Shown here in pieces: positions 1-8,202 of a stretch of DNA of 64,000 nucleotides. The notes below the pieces were generated by a model. The model worked only from the letters and a program-made list of their open reading frames with translations. It was not told the origin of the DNA and did no database searches. Each line of letters begins with the position of its first letter. The stretch's first letter is position 1. This DNA is from Pseudomonas fluorescens (lineage in GTDB: Bacteria; Pseudomonadota; Gammaproteobacteria; Pseudomonadales; Pseudomonadaceae), in the NCBI RefSeq assembly GCF_002022275.1, contig NZ_MSDF01000057.1, forward strand, positions 1 through 64,000, given 5' to 3'. A program made the position numbers and the translations under genes.

Positions 1-180
1 GGCGGCCCACGGATTCAAGCCGGAGTGAGGGCACACCGAGCCTAGGCGAGGTGCCGAGTGGTGGGGCGAGGACCTTTTGGTTACTTTTGGGTCCTTCCAA
101 AAGTGACCCGCCGTAAGGGCGGAACCCTAGGCGGCCGTTACCGCAGCAATGGATATGTACTCCGACCCTAACCCCCTAGT
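1..180. repeat. Dispersed intergenic element of fluorescent pseudomonads (gene-free stretch)
   Basis: No credible gene is seen here. The stretch holds an 8-bp perfect hairpin (ACTTTTGG at 83-90, CCAAAAGT at 97-104) followed by a CCGCC/GGCGG hairpin near 109-123. From memory this block recurs in intergenic positions of P. fluorescens-group genomes; that is recollection, not a search. It begins before the window edge, so its true length is unknown. Confidence 0.45.
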
Positions 181-195
181 GCCTGACCCATAGCC

Positions 196-290
196 TTCGC
201 GAGCAAGCCCGCTCCCACAGTTGGATCGTGGGCATCAGTGAGAGAGTGTCCAGCCTTCAGGCCGCTATCGCAGGCAAGCCAGCTCCCACA
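196..290. repeat. Two REP units in direct orientation
   Basis: Two REP-like units lie at 196-220 (GCAAGCCCGCTCCCACA core) and 261-290 (GGCAAGCCAGCTCCCACA core). They point the same way, unlike the inverted REPIN pairs elsewhere in the window. They lie just downstream of araF on its strand, where REPs commonly mark operon ends. Confidence 0.8.
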
Positions 291-365
291 TTTGAACTTC
301 ACAAGGACACGAATCGGCATTCGTGCTTCGAGCGGCCCCATCACGGCGGCCGCCAAACCAAAAAG

Positions 366-1370
366 TCAGTTCCACAAACCGATCTTCTCCAGCTCCTGCT
401 TAAAGTTCGCACGCGTGATCAACGTCACCTCATCCATGGCGGTGTACTTCGGCGGCTCCGTACCTTTGGTCACCCACTCATACATCATCAGCGCCGTGTT
501 ATACCCCTCAATATGCGGACTAGGCAGCATCGAGCCAAAAAACCCGCTGTCAGCTTTTTTCAGCTCGCCAATCGCATCCGTCCCATTGATGCCAATGCCA
601 ATCACATTAGCCGCAGCAAACCCCGCACTCTCAGTCGCACGCACCCCACCCAGCACCGTGTTGTCGTTCATGCCACCAATAATCAAGTGCTTCGCACCAC
701 TCGGCAGCTTGACCAGCGCCGAATTGGTCGCATCCATGCTGCCGGGAACATCCAGCGTCTTGGCAGCCGTAAACAGAATGTGATCCTTGGGAATACCCGC
801 ATCCTCCAGGGATTTAACCGAACCGTCAGTGCGCTTTTTACCGGTATCAAGCTCGTTGAAGGTATTGATCACCGCATACGTATCCTTCCACTCCCACCCG
901 CGCTTTTTCGCCTCCGCCGCCATCGCGGCGCCCTGCTTCTGGCCCACCTCAAACGCCGCCATACCAAGGTATGGCACGTCCTCCATGAAATTGCCCTTGG
1001 CGTCGACAAAACGGTCATCTACCGCAATCACTTTCAGCCCGTTAGCCTTGGCCTTGGCAACAATGGCCGGGCCGAGCGACACATCCGGCGGGCAGATCAC
1101 AAAGCCCTTCGCGCCGTTGGCCGCCAGGCTGTCGATCGCCGAAAGGGTTTTCTCGCCATCGGGCACAGCGATCTTGATCACAGTGAAACCATGTTCCTTG
1201 CCGGCTTTTTCGGCAAAGGCCCATTCGGTCTGGAACCACGGCTCTTCAGCCTGCTTGACCAGAAAACCGATCTTCACTTCCTCAGCGGCGAGCAACAGCC
1301 CGCTCAAGCTCAGGGTCGAGACCGCCACAGCGGCGCAGCACAGGGAACGCAAACCACGACGACGATTCAT
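366..1370 (-). CDS. araF: Sugar ABC transporter periplasmic binding protein, AraF-like (arabinose)
   Basis: A 334-residue periplasmic sugar-binding protein of the ribose/arabinose (type I) fold. It has a Sec signal peptide (MNRRRGLRS followed by a hydrophobic stretch ending near LLLAAEE) and a mature chain opening VKIGFLVKQAEEPWFQTEW, typical of L-arabinose-binding proteins. The motifs GGMNDNTVLGG and GIGINGTDA match the AraF sugar-site region. The ATG at 1370 is chosen because AAGGAG lies 9 bases upstream; the frame stays open further upstream but overlaps the preceding gene. It is the last gene of the arabinose cluster. No araG/araH follows within the window, which is unusual for araFGH. 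The leader carries a CA-rich Hfq/Crc-type motif touching the ribosome-binding site. Confidence 0.88.
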   Translation of the reverse strand: MNRRRGLRSLCCAAVAVSTLSLSGLLLAAEEVKIGFLVKQAEEPWFQTEWAFAEKAGKEHGFTVIKIAVPDGEKTLSAIDSLAANGAKGFVICPPDVSLGPAIVAKAKANGLKVIAVDDRFVDAKGNFMEDVPYLGMAAFEVGQKQGAAMAAEAKKRGWEWKDTYAVINTFNELDTGKKRTDGSVKSLEDAGIPKDHILFTAAKTLDVPGSMDATNSALVKLPSGAKHLIIGGMNDNTVLGGVRATESAGFAAANVIGIGINGTDAIGELKKADSGFFGSMLPSPHIEGYNTALMMYEWVTKGTEPPKYTAMDEVTLITRANFKQELEKIGLWN

Positions 1371-1378
1371 ACGGGTGA

Positions 1379-1395
1379 CTCCTTGTTGTTGTTTT
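1379..1395 (-). promoter_or_regulatory. Shine-Dalgarno plus CA motif (Hfq/Crc-type) of araF
   Basis: On the mRNA strand the leader reads AAAACAACAACAAGGAG just before the start. The AAnAAnAA pattern overlaps the AAGGAG. In Pseudomonas, Hfq with Crc binds such motifs to block translation when preferred carbon sources are present. Binding here is inferred. Confidence 0.65.
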
Positions 1396-1407
1396 AAAGT
1401 CTTGGGT

Positions 1408-2271
1408 TTATCCGGCAAAGCGGTGACAGGGCTTGCCTGCCACGTCGACCTCAATGGCCAATACCGCGCCATCCAGAGGGTGATCCAATGGGCTGGCGGC
1501 ACTGGTGATATACAAAGTGGTCAGGTTCGGCCCACCGAATACGCAACTGGTTGGGCGACTGACAGGCAGTTCGATGACACGGTCCACTTCACCGCCGGGC
1601 GTCAGGCGCAGCAGGCAACTGCCATCCCAACGCGCGTTCCAGATATAGCCTTCGGCATCCATCGCCGAACCATCCGGCCCGCCGTGCGCGTGCGACCCGA
1701 ACCACAGGGTGGCGGGGTCGAGTTGGCCATCGGGCTGGATCGAATACCGGTACAGCGTCTCGTCCATGCTGTCGCCGAAAGTCACCTCGGTGCCGTCATC
1801 ATTCCAGAGCAGGGTGTTGGGAATACCCAGCCCACTCAGCAGCGGCGTGACCTGCGCATCGGCATCAATCCGAAATAGCCCACCGGAGCGCCGCGTGATC
1901 GGCAAGTCTTCGCCGTTCTCGCCAATATTGTTTTGCATGGTGCCCAACCACAGGCGGCCCTTGGCATCGCAGCGTGCTTCATTACCGCGGTTACCCGGTT
2001 GCGGGTCGGCCACGCACAGCAGGGTCAGGGCTTCGGTGACCAGGTCGAGCCGGTAAACACCGCTGCTCAAGGTCACCAGCGCATCGCCGCTTTCACACGG
2101 GATAAATGCCGAGACATGCTCGGGCAATTGCCAAATGCGCAATTGCCCATCCATCAAACGCAGCGCCTGTTTGCCGGCGATATTGACCCAATACAGCGCC
2201 TGGGTCGGCACGTCCCAGAACGGACCTTCGCCCAACTGCGCGCGGTGCGGGGTAACGGCGATACACGACAT
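1408..2271 (-). CDS. SMP-30/gluconolactonase family lactonase, probable L-arabinolactonase
   Basis: A 287-residue six-bladed propeller hydrolase of the SMP-30/LRE family, predicted to open a sugar-acid lactone (L-arabino-1,4-lactone to L-arabonate in this context). Family landmarks are the N-terminal LGEGPFW with its metal-ligand Glu, RGNEARCDAKGRLWLG, GIPNTLLWNDDGT and GGPDGSAMDAEGYIWNARW, supplying the Asn/Asp metal ligands. No signal peptide is seen, so it should be cytoplasmic. AGGAGG lies 4-5 bases before the ATG. It sits between araF and the semialdehyde dehydrogenase on the same strand with short gaps, so co-transcription is likely. Gluconolactonase activity cannot be excluded. Confidence 0.82.
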   Translation of the reverse strand: MSCIAVTPHRAQLGEGPFWDVPTQALYWVNIAGKQALRLMDGQLRIWQLPEHVSAFIPCESGDALVTLSSGVYRLDLVTEALTLLCVADPQPGNRGNEARCDAKGRLWLGTMQNNIGENGEDLPITRRSGGLFRIDADAQVTPLLSGLGIPNTLLWNDDGTEVTFGDSMDETLYRYSIQPDGQLDPATLWFGSHAHGGPDGSAMDAEGYIWNARWDGSCLLRLTPGGEVDRVIELPVSRPTSCVFGGPNLTTLYITSAASPLDHPLDGAVLAIEVDVAGKPCHRFAG

Positions 2272-2285
2272 GTAGCCTCCTGGAT

Positions 2286-2297
2286 TTTTATTGTTTT
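2286..2297 (-). promoter_or_regulatory. CA-rich Hfq/Crc-type motif upstream of the lactonase gene
   Basis: The mRNA strand reads AAAACAATAAAA about 15 bases before the start codon, beside the AGGAGG ribosome-binding site. It fits AAnAAnAA. Function as a catabolite-repression site is inferred from position and pattern. Confidence 0.55.
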
Positions 2298-2307
2298 CGG
2301 CTGCGCG

Positions 2308-3888
2308 TCACAGCGGTTCACGGGATGGCGTGCCATCCACCAGCCGCTGGATACGCAACGGATTGGCGTTTTTCAACGCGTCGGGCAGCAGGCTATCAGG
2401 GTAATTCTGGAAGCACACGGGGCGCAGAAAACGCTCGATGGCCAAGCTGCCGACCGAGGTGCCACGGGCATCCGAGGTGGCAGGATACGGGCCGCCGTGA
2501 ACCATCGAATCGCAGACTTCAACGCCGGTCGGGTAGCCGTTGAGCAGGATACGGCCGACCTTTTGCTCCAGCAGCGGCGTCAGTTCGGCGAACTGATCAA
2601 AGTCGGCCGGTTCGCCAATGATCGTCGCGGTGAGCTGGCCGTGCAGCCCGTTCAAGGCGGCGCTGAGCTGGGCCTTGTCGGCGACTTCAACAAACACGGT
2701 GGTCGGGCCAAACACTTCTTCCTGCAGTACTTCATCGCCGTCGATCAACAGCTGCACGTCAGCCTTGAACAGCTGCGGCTGCGCCTGTTTGCCCGTTTGC
2801 GCGCTGCCCGCCAAGTGCTGAATGCCCGGGTGTGCCAGGAGCTTTTCCAGGCCTTTGCCGTAGCTGTTCAAGGTGCCCGCATTGAGCATGGTTTGCGCCG
2901 GTTGATCGCCGATCAATTGGGCGACCTGCCGGGTGAACGCGGTGAACTGCGCTGATGCAATACCGATCACCAAACCGGGGTTGGTGCAGAACTGGCCGCA
3001 ACCCTGCACCACCGAGGCCGTCAGGTCGCGGGCGATGCTCTCGGCACGGGCCTGGAGTGCCTGAGGCAATACGATCACCGGGTTGATGCTCGACATTTCG
3101 GCAAATACCGGGATCGGCTGCGCGCGTGCGGCTGCCATGTCGCACAAGGCACGCCCGCCCTTAAGCGAGCCGGTGAAACCCACGGCCTGGATCGCCGGGT
3201 GCTTGACCAACGCCTCACCCACGCCATCACCGAAAATCATGTTGAACACGCCCGCCGGCATCTCGGTGGCCTCGGCCGCCCGAATGATCGCATCGGCGAC
3301 GCGCTCAGCCGTCGCCATGTGCCCGCTATGAGCCTTGAACACCACCGGGCAGCCTGCCGCGAATGCCGCCGCCGTATCGCCGCCGGCGGTGGAGAACGCC
3401 AGGGGGAAGTTGCTTGCACCAAACACGGCCACGGGGCCGAGGCCGATGCGGTATTGGCGCAGGTCCGGACGCGGCAGCGGCTGGCGATCGGGCAGTGCCC
3501 TGTCGATACGCGCCCCGTAGAAATCGCCGCGACGCAGCACCGTTGCGAACAGGCGCATCTGACCGCTGGTGCGCCCGCGCTCGCCTTTGATCCGTGCAGC
3601 CGGCAGCGCGGTTTCACGGCAAACCAGCGCAACGAAATCATCCCCCAGCGCGTCCAGCTCATCGGCCACCGCATCCAGGAATTGCGCGCGGCGCGAGGCG
3701 CTTAATGCGCGGTACGCCGGGTAAGCAGCGGCGGCCGCTTGGGCGGCAGCGTCGACCTCTTCGGGCGTGGCCTGGTAGAAGCCCTGGGGCAAGGCTTCGC
3801 CGGTGGTGGCATCGACGCTTTTCAGCGTGACACTGCCGTTGGCGCTGCGCTGCCCGCCGATGTAGTTGTGGCCGAGAAACGGGGTCAT
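2308..3888 (-). CDS. Alpha-ketoglutaric semialdehyde dehydrogenase, NADP-type aldehyde dehydrogenase
   Basis: A 526-residue aldehyde dehydrogenase that should oxidise 2-oxoglutarate semialdehyde to 2-oxoglutarate, the last step of the oxidative pentose pathway. The catalytic Cys is in GCGQFCTNPG (about C301) and the general base Glu in FAEMSS (about E264); GFTGSLKGGRALC is the cofactor-loop motif. The length and the GCGQFCTNPG signature match the KGSADH subgroup linked to sugar-acid catabolism. The ATG at 3888 follows AAGGAG by 6 bases. The frame stays open further upstream, but that part only shadows the AraD1 gene. The next gene upstream ends 11 bases away. Confidence 0.87.
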   Translation of the reverse strand: MTPFLGHNYIGGQRSANGSVTLKSVDATTGEALPQGFYQATPEEVDAAAQAAAAAYPAYRALSASRRAQFLDAVADELDALGDDFVALVCRETALPAARIKGERGRTSGQMRLFATVLRRGDFYGARIDRALPDRQPLPRPDLRQYRIGLGPVAVFGASNFPLAFSTAGGDTAAAFAAGCPVVFKAHSGHMATAERVADAIIRAAEATEMPAGVFNMIFGDGVGEALVKHPAIQAVGFTGSLKGGRALCDMAAARAQPIPVFAEMSSINPVIVLPQALQARAESIARDLTASVVQGCGQFCTNPGLVIGIASAQFTAFTRQVAQLIGDQPAQTMLNAGTLNSYGKGLEKLLAHPGIQHLAGSAQTGKQAQPQLFKADVQLLIDGDEVLQEEVFGPTTVFVEVADKAQLSAALNGLHGQLTATIIGEPADFDQFAELTPLLEQKVGRILLNGYPTGVEVCDSMVHGGPYPATSDARGTSVGSLAIERFLRPVCFQNYPDSLLPDALKNANPLRIQRLVDGTPSREPL

Positions 3889-3898
3889 GGTGATCTCC

Positions 3899-4888
3899 TT
3901 AAAGCGTGATGACGTCGCCGGGTTCAAAGGCCGCATCGCTGGTGCCGACACGGTTGACCAGCGGCGCGCCGAACTCGGCCTGGCTGATCTCGAACACATC
4001 CCCCGGCTGAGTGCGTATGCCGTCGGCGAATGACAACGTGGCGGTGCCGAAAAAGTGAATATGCACATCACCCGGCGTGAGGAACTGGCGGTATTTGAAA
4101 TGGTGGTATTCGAGGTTTTGCAGGCTGTGGCACATATTGGCCTCGCCACTGAGGAATTCGTTCCGCCAGATTTCCTCGCCGTTGCGCAGGATGCGGCTGG
4201 TACCCGCCAGGTGCTCGGGCAACTCGCCCACGCGCAGCTCCGGGCCATAGCTGCAACTGCGCAGTTTGGAATGGGCCAGGTACAGGTAATTCTTGCGTTC
4301 CATGATGTGGTCGGAGAACTCGTTGCCCACGGCAAACCCCACGCGGTAGGGCTTGCTGTCGTGGCCGATCACGTAAAGGCCGCCGATTTCCGGCTCTTCT
4401 CCGGCGTCTTCGGCAAACGGTGGCACCGGGAACGCCCCACCCGGACGCACAACGATGCTGCCGTCGCCTTTGTAAAACCACTCGGGTTGCACGCCTGCCT
4501 GACCGGCGGCCGGCTTACCGCCCTCCACGCCCCATTGGAAGATGCGCATGCTGTCGGTCAGAGCGGTGTCGTCAGCGGCCTGGTGCATTTTGTCCCGCGC
4601 CGAGGCGCTGCCCAAGTGGGTCAGACCGGTGCCGCTGATCAACATGTGCGCCGGGTCCGGGTGGTCCAGCGGCGGCAGGATTTTCAGGTCCGCCAACAAC
4701 GCGGCGTAGTCGTAGCTGTCGCCCAAGCCGAGGCTGTTGACCTGTTGCGCCAAATCCACACCGGCTTCGATGGCCGCCAGGGCCAGTTCGCGTACCGTAC
4801 GCGCACCGGTCACTTCGCGCAGTTTGCTGCCTTCGACGACGCCAACGCGACGCTCGCCATTACGTAATTCGAACTGAACCAAACGCAT
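3899..4888 (-). CDS. AraD1/GguC family protein (FAH superfamily), probable 2-keto-3-deoxypentonate dehydratase
   Basis: A 329-residue FAH-superfamily enzyme of the AraD1/GguC type. Conserved-looking stretches include LISGTGLTHLGSASARDKMH, EPEIGGLYVIGHDS, FAVGNEFSDHIMERKNYLYL and TPGDVHIHFFGTATLSFADG, which carry the acidic and His residues for the divalent metal. By context it should convert L-2-keto-3-deoxyarabonate to 2-oxoglutarate semialdehyde, taking the place of the DapA-like AraD found in other bacteria; no DapA-like gene is present here. It lies between the MFS carrier (15 bases upstream) and KGSADH. The family assignment is firm; the exact reaction is inferred. Confidence 0.8.
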   Translation of the reverse strand: MRLVQFELRNGERRVGVVEGSKLREVTGARTVRELALAAIEAGVDLAQQVNSLGLGDSYDYAALLADLKILPPLDHPDPAHMLISGTGLTHLGSASARDKMHQAADDTALTDSMRIFQWGVEGGKPAAGQAGVQPEWFYKGDGSIVVRPGGAFPVPPFAEDAGEEPEIGGLYVIGHDSKPYRVGFAVGNEFSDHIMERKNYLYLAHSKLRSCSYGPELRVGELPEHLAGTSRILRNGEEIWRNEFLSGEANMCHSLQNLEYHHFKYRQFLTPGDVHIHFFGTATLSFADGIRTQPGDVFEISQAEFGAPLVNRVGTSDAAFEPGDVITL

Positions 4889-4903
4889 TAAATTTCTCCT
4901 GGA

Positions 4904-6226
4904 TTAAAGTCGTGAAGCGCCACGCGCACTGGCGGAAAACTGGTCGACAGGCAGCACGTGCTTGCGCTCCAGCACGCGGTAAACCACGCCGGTCAAGACC
5001 AGCCCGAACACCATCACCCCGGACAGAAAGTACAAGCCCGAAGCCAGGTTGCCGGTGTATTCCTTGAGCGCACCGATCACGAACGGGCCGATATAGCCGC
5101 CTAGGTTGCCCACCGAATTGATCAGCGCAATGCCCGCCGCCGCACTGGCACCGGCAAAAAACCGCCCCGGCAAGGTCCAGAACACCGCAGTGCAGGAAAA
5201 CAGCGCAAACGCCGCCAGGCACAGCGCGGCCATTTGCAGCACCGGCACACTCAGCCAGGCGCTGCAGAACAGGCCGATGGCGCCGAGCACATAGAGCACG
5301 GCGAGGTGGCCGTAGCGGTCATTCAAACGGTCGGAACTGCCCGGGATGATCAGCAGCCCGATGATCCCGAAGATGTAGGGCACGGCAGAGATGAAACCGG
5401 TGGTGAGGTCGCTGCCGCCGAATTGCTTGATCAGGGTCGGCAGCCACAGGCCCAGGCCATAAATGCTCAGGGTCACCGGCAGGTAAAACAGCGCCAGCAG
5501 CAACACCCGCGTGTCTTTGAGCGCCTGCAGCGGGTTGCCGTGACGGGTCTGGCCGTAGGCTTGCAGGTCTTTATTCAGCTCGCCGGTGAGCCAGGTTTTT
5601 TCGTTCTCGGTCATCCAGCTGACTTGCTTGGGGCCATCCGGCAGAAAACGCAGCACCGGCCAGGTCAGCAGCAGCGCCGGGGTGCCGATCACGATAAACA
5701 GCCATTGCCAGCCGTGCAGGCCGAGGATGCCGTCCATGCCAAGCAATCCGCCAGACACAGGACCGGTAATCATCATCGCGATGGGTTGCGAAAGGATGAA
5801 CAGCCCGAGAATCTTGCCGCGATGGCGCACCGGGAACCATTGAGTGATGTAGTAGAGAACGCCCGGGAAGAACCCGGCTTCCGCCGCGCCGAGCAAAAAG
5901 CGCATGACGTAGAAACTCTGCGGCCCCTGCACGAACGCCATGCCGATGGTGATGGCGCCCCAGGTCAGCATGATCCGCGCAAACCAGCGCCGCGCGCCGA
6001 AGCGGTCGAGCATCAGGTTGCTGGGGATTTCGAAGAGAAAGTAGCCAATGAAGAACAACCCCGCACCCAACCCATAGGCGGCGTCGCCAATGCCGACGTC
6101 GGCACCCATGTGCAGTTTGGCAAAGCCCACCGCCGAGCGGTCCACGTAGGCGATCAGGTACAGCAGGATCAGGAATGGAATCAGTTTCAGCGTGATGCGC
6201 CGAATAAGCCGCAATTCCTGGCTCAT
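4904..6226 (-). CDS. MFS transporter, anion:cation symporter (ACS) family, sugar/sugar-acid uptake
   Basis: A 440-residue, 12-helix inner-membrane permease. The N-terminal RRITLKLIPFLILLYLIAYVDR is typical of the ACS branch (glucarate, galactonate and hexuronate carriers), as are LFFIGYFLFEIPSNLML and RFLLGAAEAGFFPGVLYYITQWF. It is the first gene of the leftward arabinose operon and should import a pentose or its aldonate. Start at 6226 is supported by GGAGATC upstream. A CA-rich motif and a shared operator region lie upstream, facing the IlvD gene. Confidence 0.85.
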   Translation of the reverse strand: MSQELRLIRRITLKLIPFLILLYLIAYVDRSAVGFAKLHMGADVGIGDAAYGLGAGLFFIGYFLFEIPSNLMLDRFGARRWFARIMLTWGAITIGMAFVQGPQSFYVMRFLLGAAEAGFFPGVLYYITQWFPVRHRGKILGLFILSQPIAMMITGPVSGGLLGMDGILGLHGWQWLFIVIGTPALLLTWPVLRFLPDGPKQVSWMTENEKTWLTGELNKDLQAYGQTRHGNPLQALKDTRVLLLALFYLPVTLSIYGLGLWLPTLIKQFGGSDLTTGFISAVPYIFGIIGLLIIPGSSDRLNDRYGHLAVLYVLGAIGLFCSAWLSVPVLQMAALCLAAFALFSCTAVFWTLPGRFFAGASAAAGIALINSVGNLGGYIGPFVIGALKEYTGNLASGLYFLSGVMVFGLVLTGVVYRVLERKHVLPVDQFSASARGASRL

Positions 6227-6240
6227 GGGGTCGATCTCCG

Positions 6241-6253
6241 ATTGTTGTTTTTA
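6241..6253 (-). promoter_or_regulatory. CA-rich Hfq/Crc-type motif upstream of the MFS gene
   Basis: The mRNA strand reads TAAAAACAACAAT roughly 15 bases before the start, fitting AAnAAnAA. It would place the first gene of the leftward operon under catabolite control. Confidence 0.6.
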
Positions 6254-6314
6254 TAGAAGCTCGGGGGGCGCGCCTCTGGCGAAAAATCGCCAGGGCAACG
6301 CCTCAGTTGGACCG

Positions 6315-6399
6315 ACTATATAGTACGACTATTTACAAGACAACACTTCCAAAGCATCGATTTTGCGCTTATGTTTACGACTATATAGAACATATAGTC
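6315..6399. promoter_or_regulatory. Divergent operator region with FadR-type sites
   Basis: Between the divergent MFS and IlvD genes are two AT-rich palindromic clusters. At 6315-6332, ACTATATAGT overlaps TAGTACGACTA (6321-6331), which fits the TNGTNNNACNA half-site pattern of FadR-subfamily GntR regulators. At 6379-6399, GACTATAT and ATATAGTC form a perfect 8-bp inverted repeat with a 5-base centre. They are well placed for the GntR protein at 8203 to control both operons. Confidence 0.65.
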
Positions 6400-6419
6400 A
6401 TACAATAAGAGAATCGATC

Positions 6420-8156
6420 ATGCCTGATAAAACGCCCGCCCTACGCTCCGCCCAGTGGTTTGGCACCGCCGACAAGAACGGTTTCATGTACCGCAGCTGG
6501 ATGAAGAACCAGGGCATTGCCGACCATCAGTTTCATGGCAAACCGATCATCGGCATCTGTAACACCTGGTCGGAGCTGACCCCGTGCAACGCGCATTTCC
6601 GCCAGATTGCCGAGCACGTCAAACGCGGCGTGATCGAGGCCGGTGGCTTTCCCGTGGAGTTCCCGGTGTTCTCCAACGGCGAATCGAACCTGCGCCCGAC
6701 CGCGATGCTCACGCGCAACCTGGCGAGCATGGACGTGGAAGAAGCCATTCGCGGCAACCCGATTGACGGCGTGGTGCTGCTTACCGGTTGCGACAAAACC
6801 ACCCCGGCACTGCTGATGGGCGCGGCCAGTTGCGACGTGCCGGCGATCGTGGTCACCGGCGGGCCGATGCTCAACGGCAAGCACAAGGGCCAGGACATTG
6901 GTTCGGGCACGGTGGTGTGGCAGCTCAGCGAGCAGGTCAAGGCCGGCACGATTACTCTGGATGATTTCCTTGCGGCCGAGGGCGGCATGTCGCGCTCTGC
7001 GGGCACCTGCAACACCATGGGCACCGCCTCGACCATGGCCTGCATGGCCGAAGCGCTGGGCACCTCGTTGCCGCACAACGCGGCGATTCCGGCGGTGGAT
7101 GCGCGGCGCTATGTGCTGGCGCATATGTCCGGCATGCGCGCGGTTGAGATGGTGCGCGAAGATTTGAAACTGTCGAAGATCCTGACGAAAGAGGCATTTG
7201 AAAACGCGATCCGCGTGAATGCCGCCATCGGCGGTTCGACCAACGCCGTGATTCACCTGAAGGCCATCGCCGGGCGCATCGGCGTGGAACTCGACCTCGA
7301 CGACTGGACCCGCATGGGCCGTGGCGTGCCGACCATCGTTGACCTGCAACCGTCGGGGCGTTTCCTGATGGAGGAGTTCTACTACGCCGGCGGCCTGCCC
7401 GCGGTGCTGCGGCGTCTCGGCGAAGCGAATCTGATTCCGCATCCGAACGCCCTGACCGTCAACGGCAAATCCCTGGGCGACAACACCAAGGACTCGCCGA
7501 TCTATGGTCAGGACGAAGTGATCCGCACCCTCGACAACCCGATCCGCGCCGACGGCGGCATCTGTGTGCTGCGCGGCAACCTCGCCCCGCTCGGCGCGGT
7601 GCTCAAGCCGTCTGCGGCCAGCCCCGAGCTGATGCAGCACCGCGGCCGCGCGGTGGTGTTTGAAGACTTCGACATGTACAAAGCGCGCATCAACGACCCC
7701 GAACTGGACGTGGACGCCAACTCGATTCTGGTCATGAAAAACTGCGGGCCCAAGGGTTATCCGGGCATGGCCGAAGTCGGCAACATGGGCTTGCCGGCCA
7801 AGCTGTTGGCCCAGGGCGTGACCGACATGGTGCGCATTTCCGACGCGCGCATGAGCGGCACCGCCTACGGCACGGTGGTGTTGCACGTGGCGCCGGAAGC
7901 CGCCGCCGGCGGGCCGTTGGCCACGGTGAAGGAAGGCGACTGGATCGAACTCGACTGCGCTAACGGCCGCCTGCACCTGGACATCCCCGACACAGAGCTG
8001 GCGGCGCGCATGGCAGATTTGGCGCCGCCGCAGAAACTCATCGTCGGCGGCTACCGCCAGCTGTACATCGACCACGTGTTGCAGGCCGATCAGGGCTGCG
8101 ACTTTGACTTCCTGGTGGGCTGCCGTGGGGCTGAAGTACCGCGTCATTCCCACTAA
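6420..8156 (+). CDS. IlvD/Edd family dehydratase, probable L-arabinonate dehydratase
   Basis: A 578-residue Fe-S dehydratase that should convert L-arabonate to 2-keto-3-deoxyarabonate. Candidate cluster ligands are C56 (ELTPCNAH), C124 (TGCDK) and C197 (AGTCNTMGTAST), with K126 as the likely carbamylated Lys. These sit at a constant offset of three from the ligands reported for the Rhizobium L-arabinonate dehydratase (C59, C127, C200, as I recall them). DARMSGTAYGTVVLH near the C-terminus is another family signature. The ATG at 6420 is taken as start because the frame upstream runs through the operator region. It is divergent from the MFS operon, and the regulator follows 46 bases downstream. 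Related substrates such as D-xylonate or D-fuconate are possible. Confidence 0.87.
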   Translation: MPDKTPALRSAQWFGTADKNGFMYRSWMKNQGIADHQFHGKPIIGICNTWSELTPCNAHFRQIAEHVKRGVIEAGGFPVEFPVFSNGESNLRPTAMLTRNLASMDVEEAIRGNPIDGVVLLTGCDKTTPALLMGAASCDVPAIVVTGGPMLNGKHKGQDIGSGTVVWQLSEQVKAGTITLDDFLAAEGGMSRSAGTCNTMGTASTMACMAEALGTSLPHNAAIPAVDARRYVLAHMSGMRAVEMVREDLKLSKILTKEAFENAIRVNAAIGGSTNAVIHLKAIAGRIGVELDLDDWTRMGRGVPTIVDLQPSGRFLMEEFYYAGGLPAVLRRLGEANLIPHPNALTVNGKSLGDNTKDSPIYGQDEVIRTLDNPIRADGGICVLRGNLAPLGAVLKPSAASPELMQHRGRAVVFEDFDMYKARINDPELDVDANSILVMKNCGPKGYPGMAEVGNMGLPAKLLAQGVTDMVRISDARMSGTAYGTVVLHVAPEAAAGGPLATVKEGDWIELDCANGRLHLDIPDTELAARMADLAPPQKLIVGGYRQLYIDHVLQADQGCDFDFLVGCRGAEVPRHSH

Positions 8157-8202
8157 GTGGGATGCTATGATGCCGCGAACCTAGTCAGAGCCGTCCGTCG
8201 TT

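Noticed and set aside
3889..4335. N-terminal extension of the semialdehyde dehydrogenase frame
   Set aside because: The extension overlaps AraD1 in another frame and shows no ALDH similarity; a good ribosome-binding site precedes the ATG at 3888.
6441..8153. Minus-strand frame of about 570 codons opposite the IlvD gene
   Set aside because: The composition is His/Arg/Gln/Val-rich without domains, and the plus strand encodes a dehydratase with all cluster ligands.
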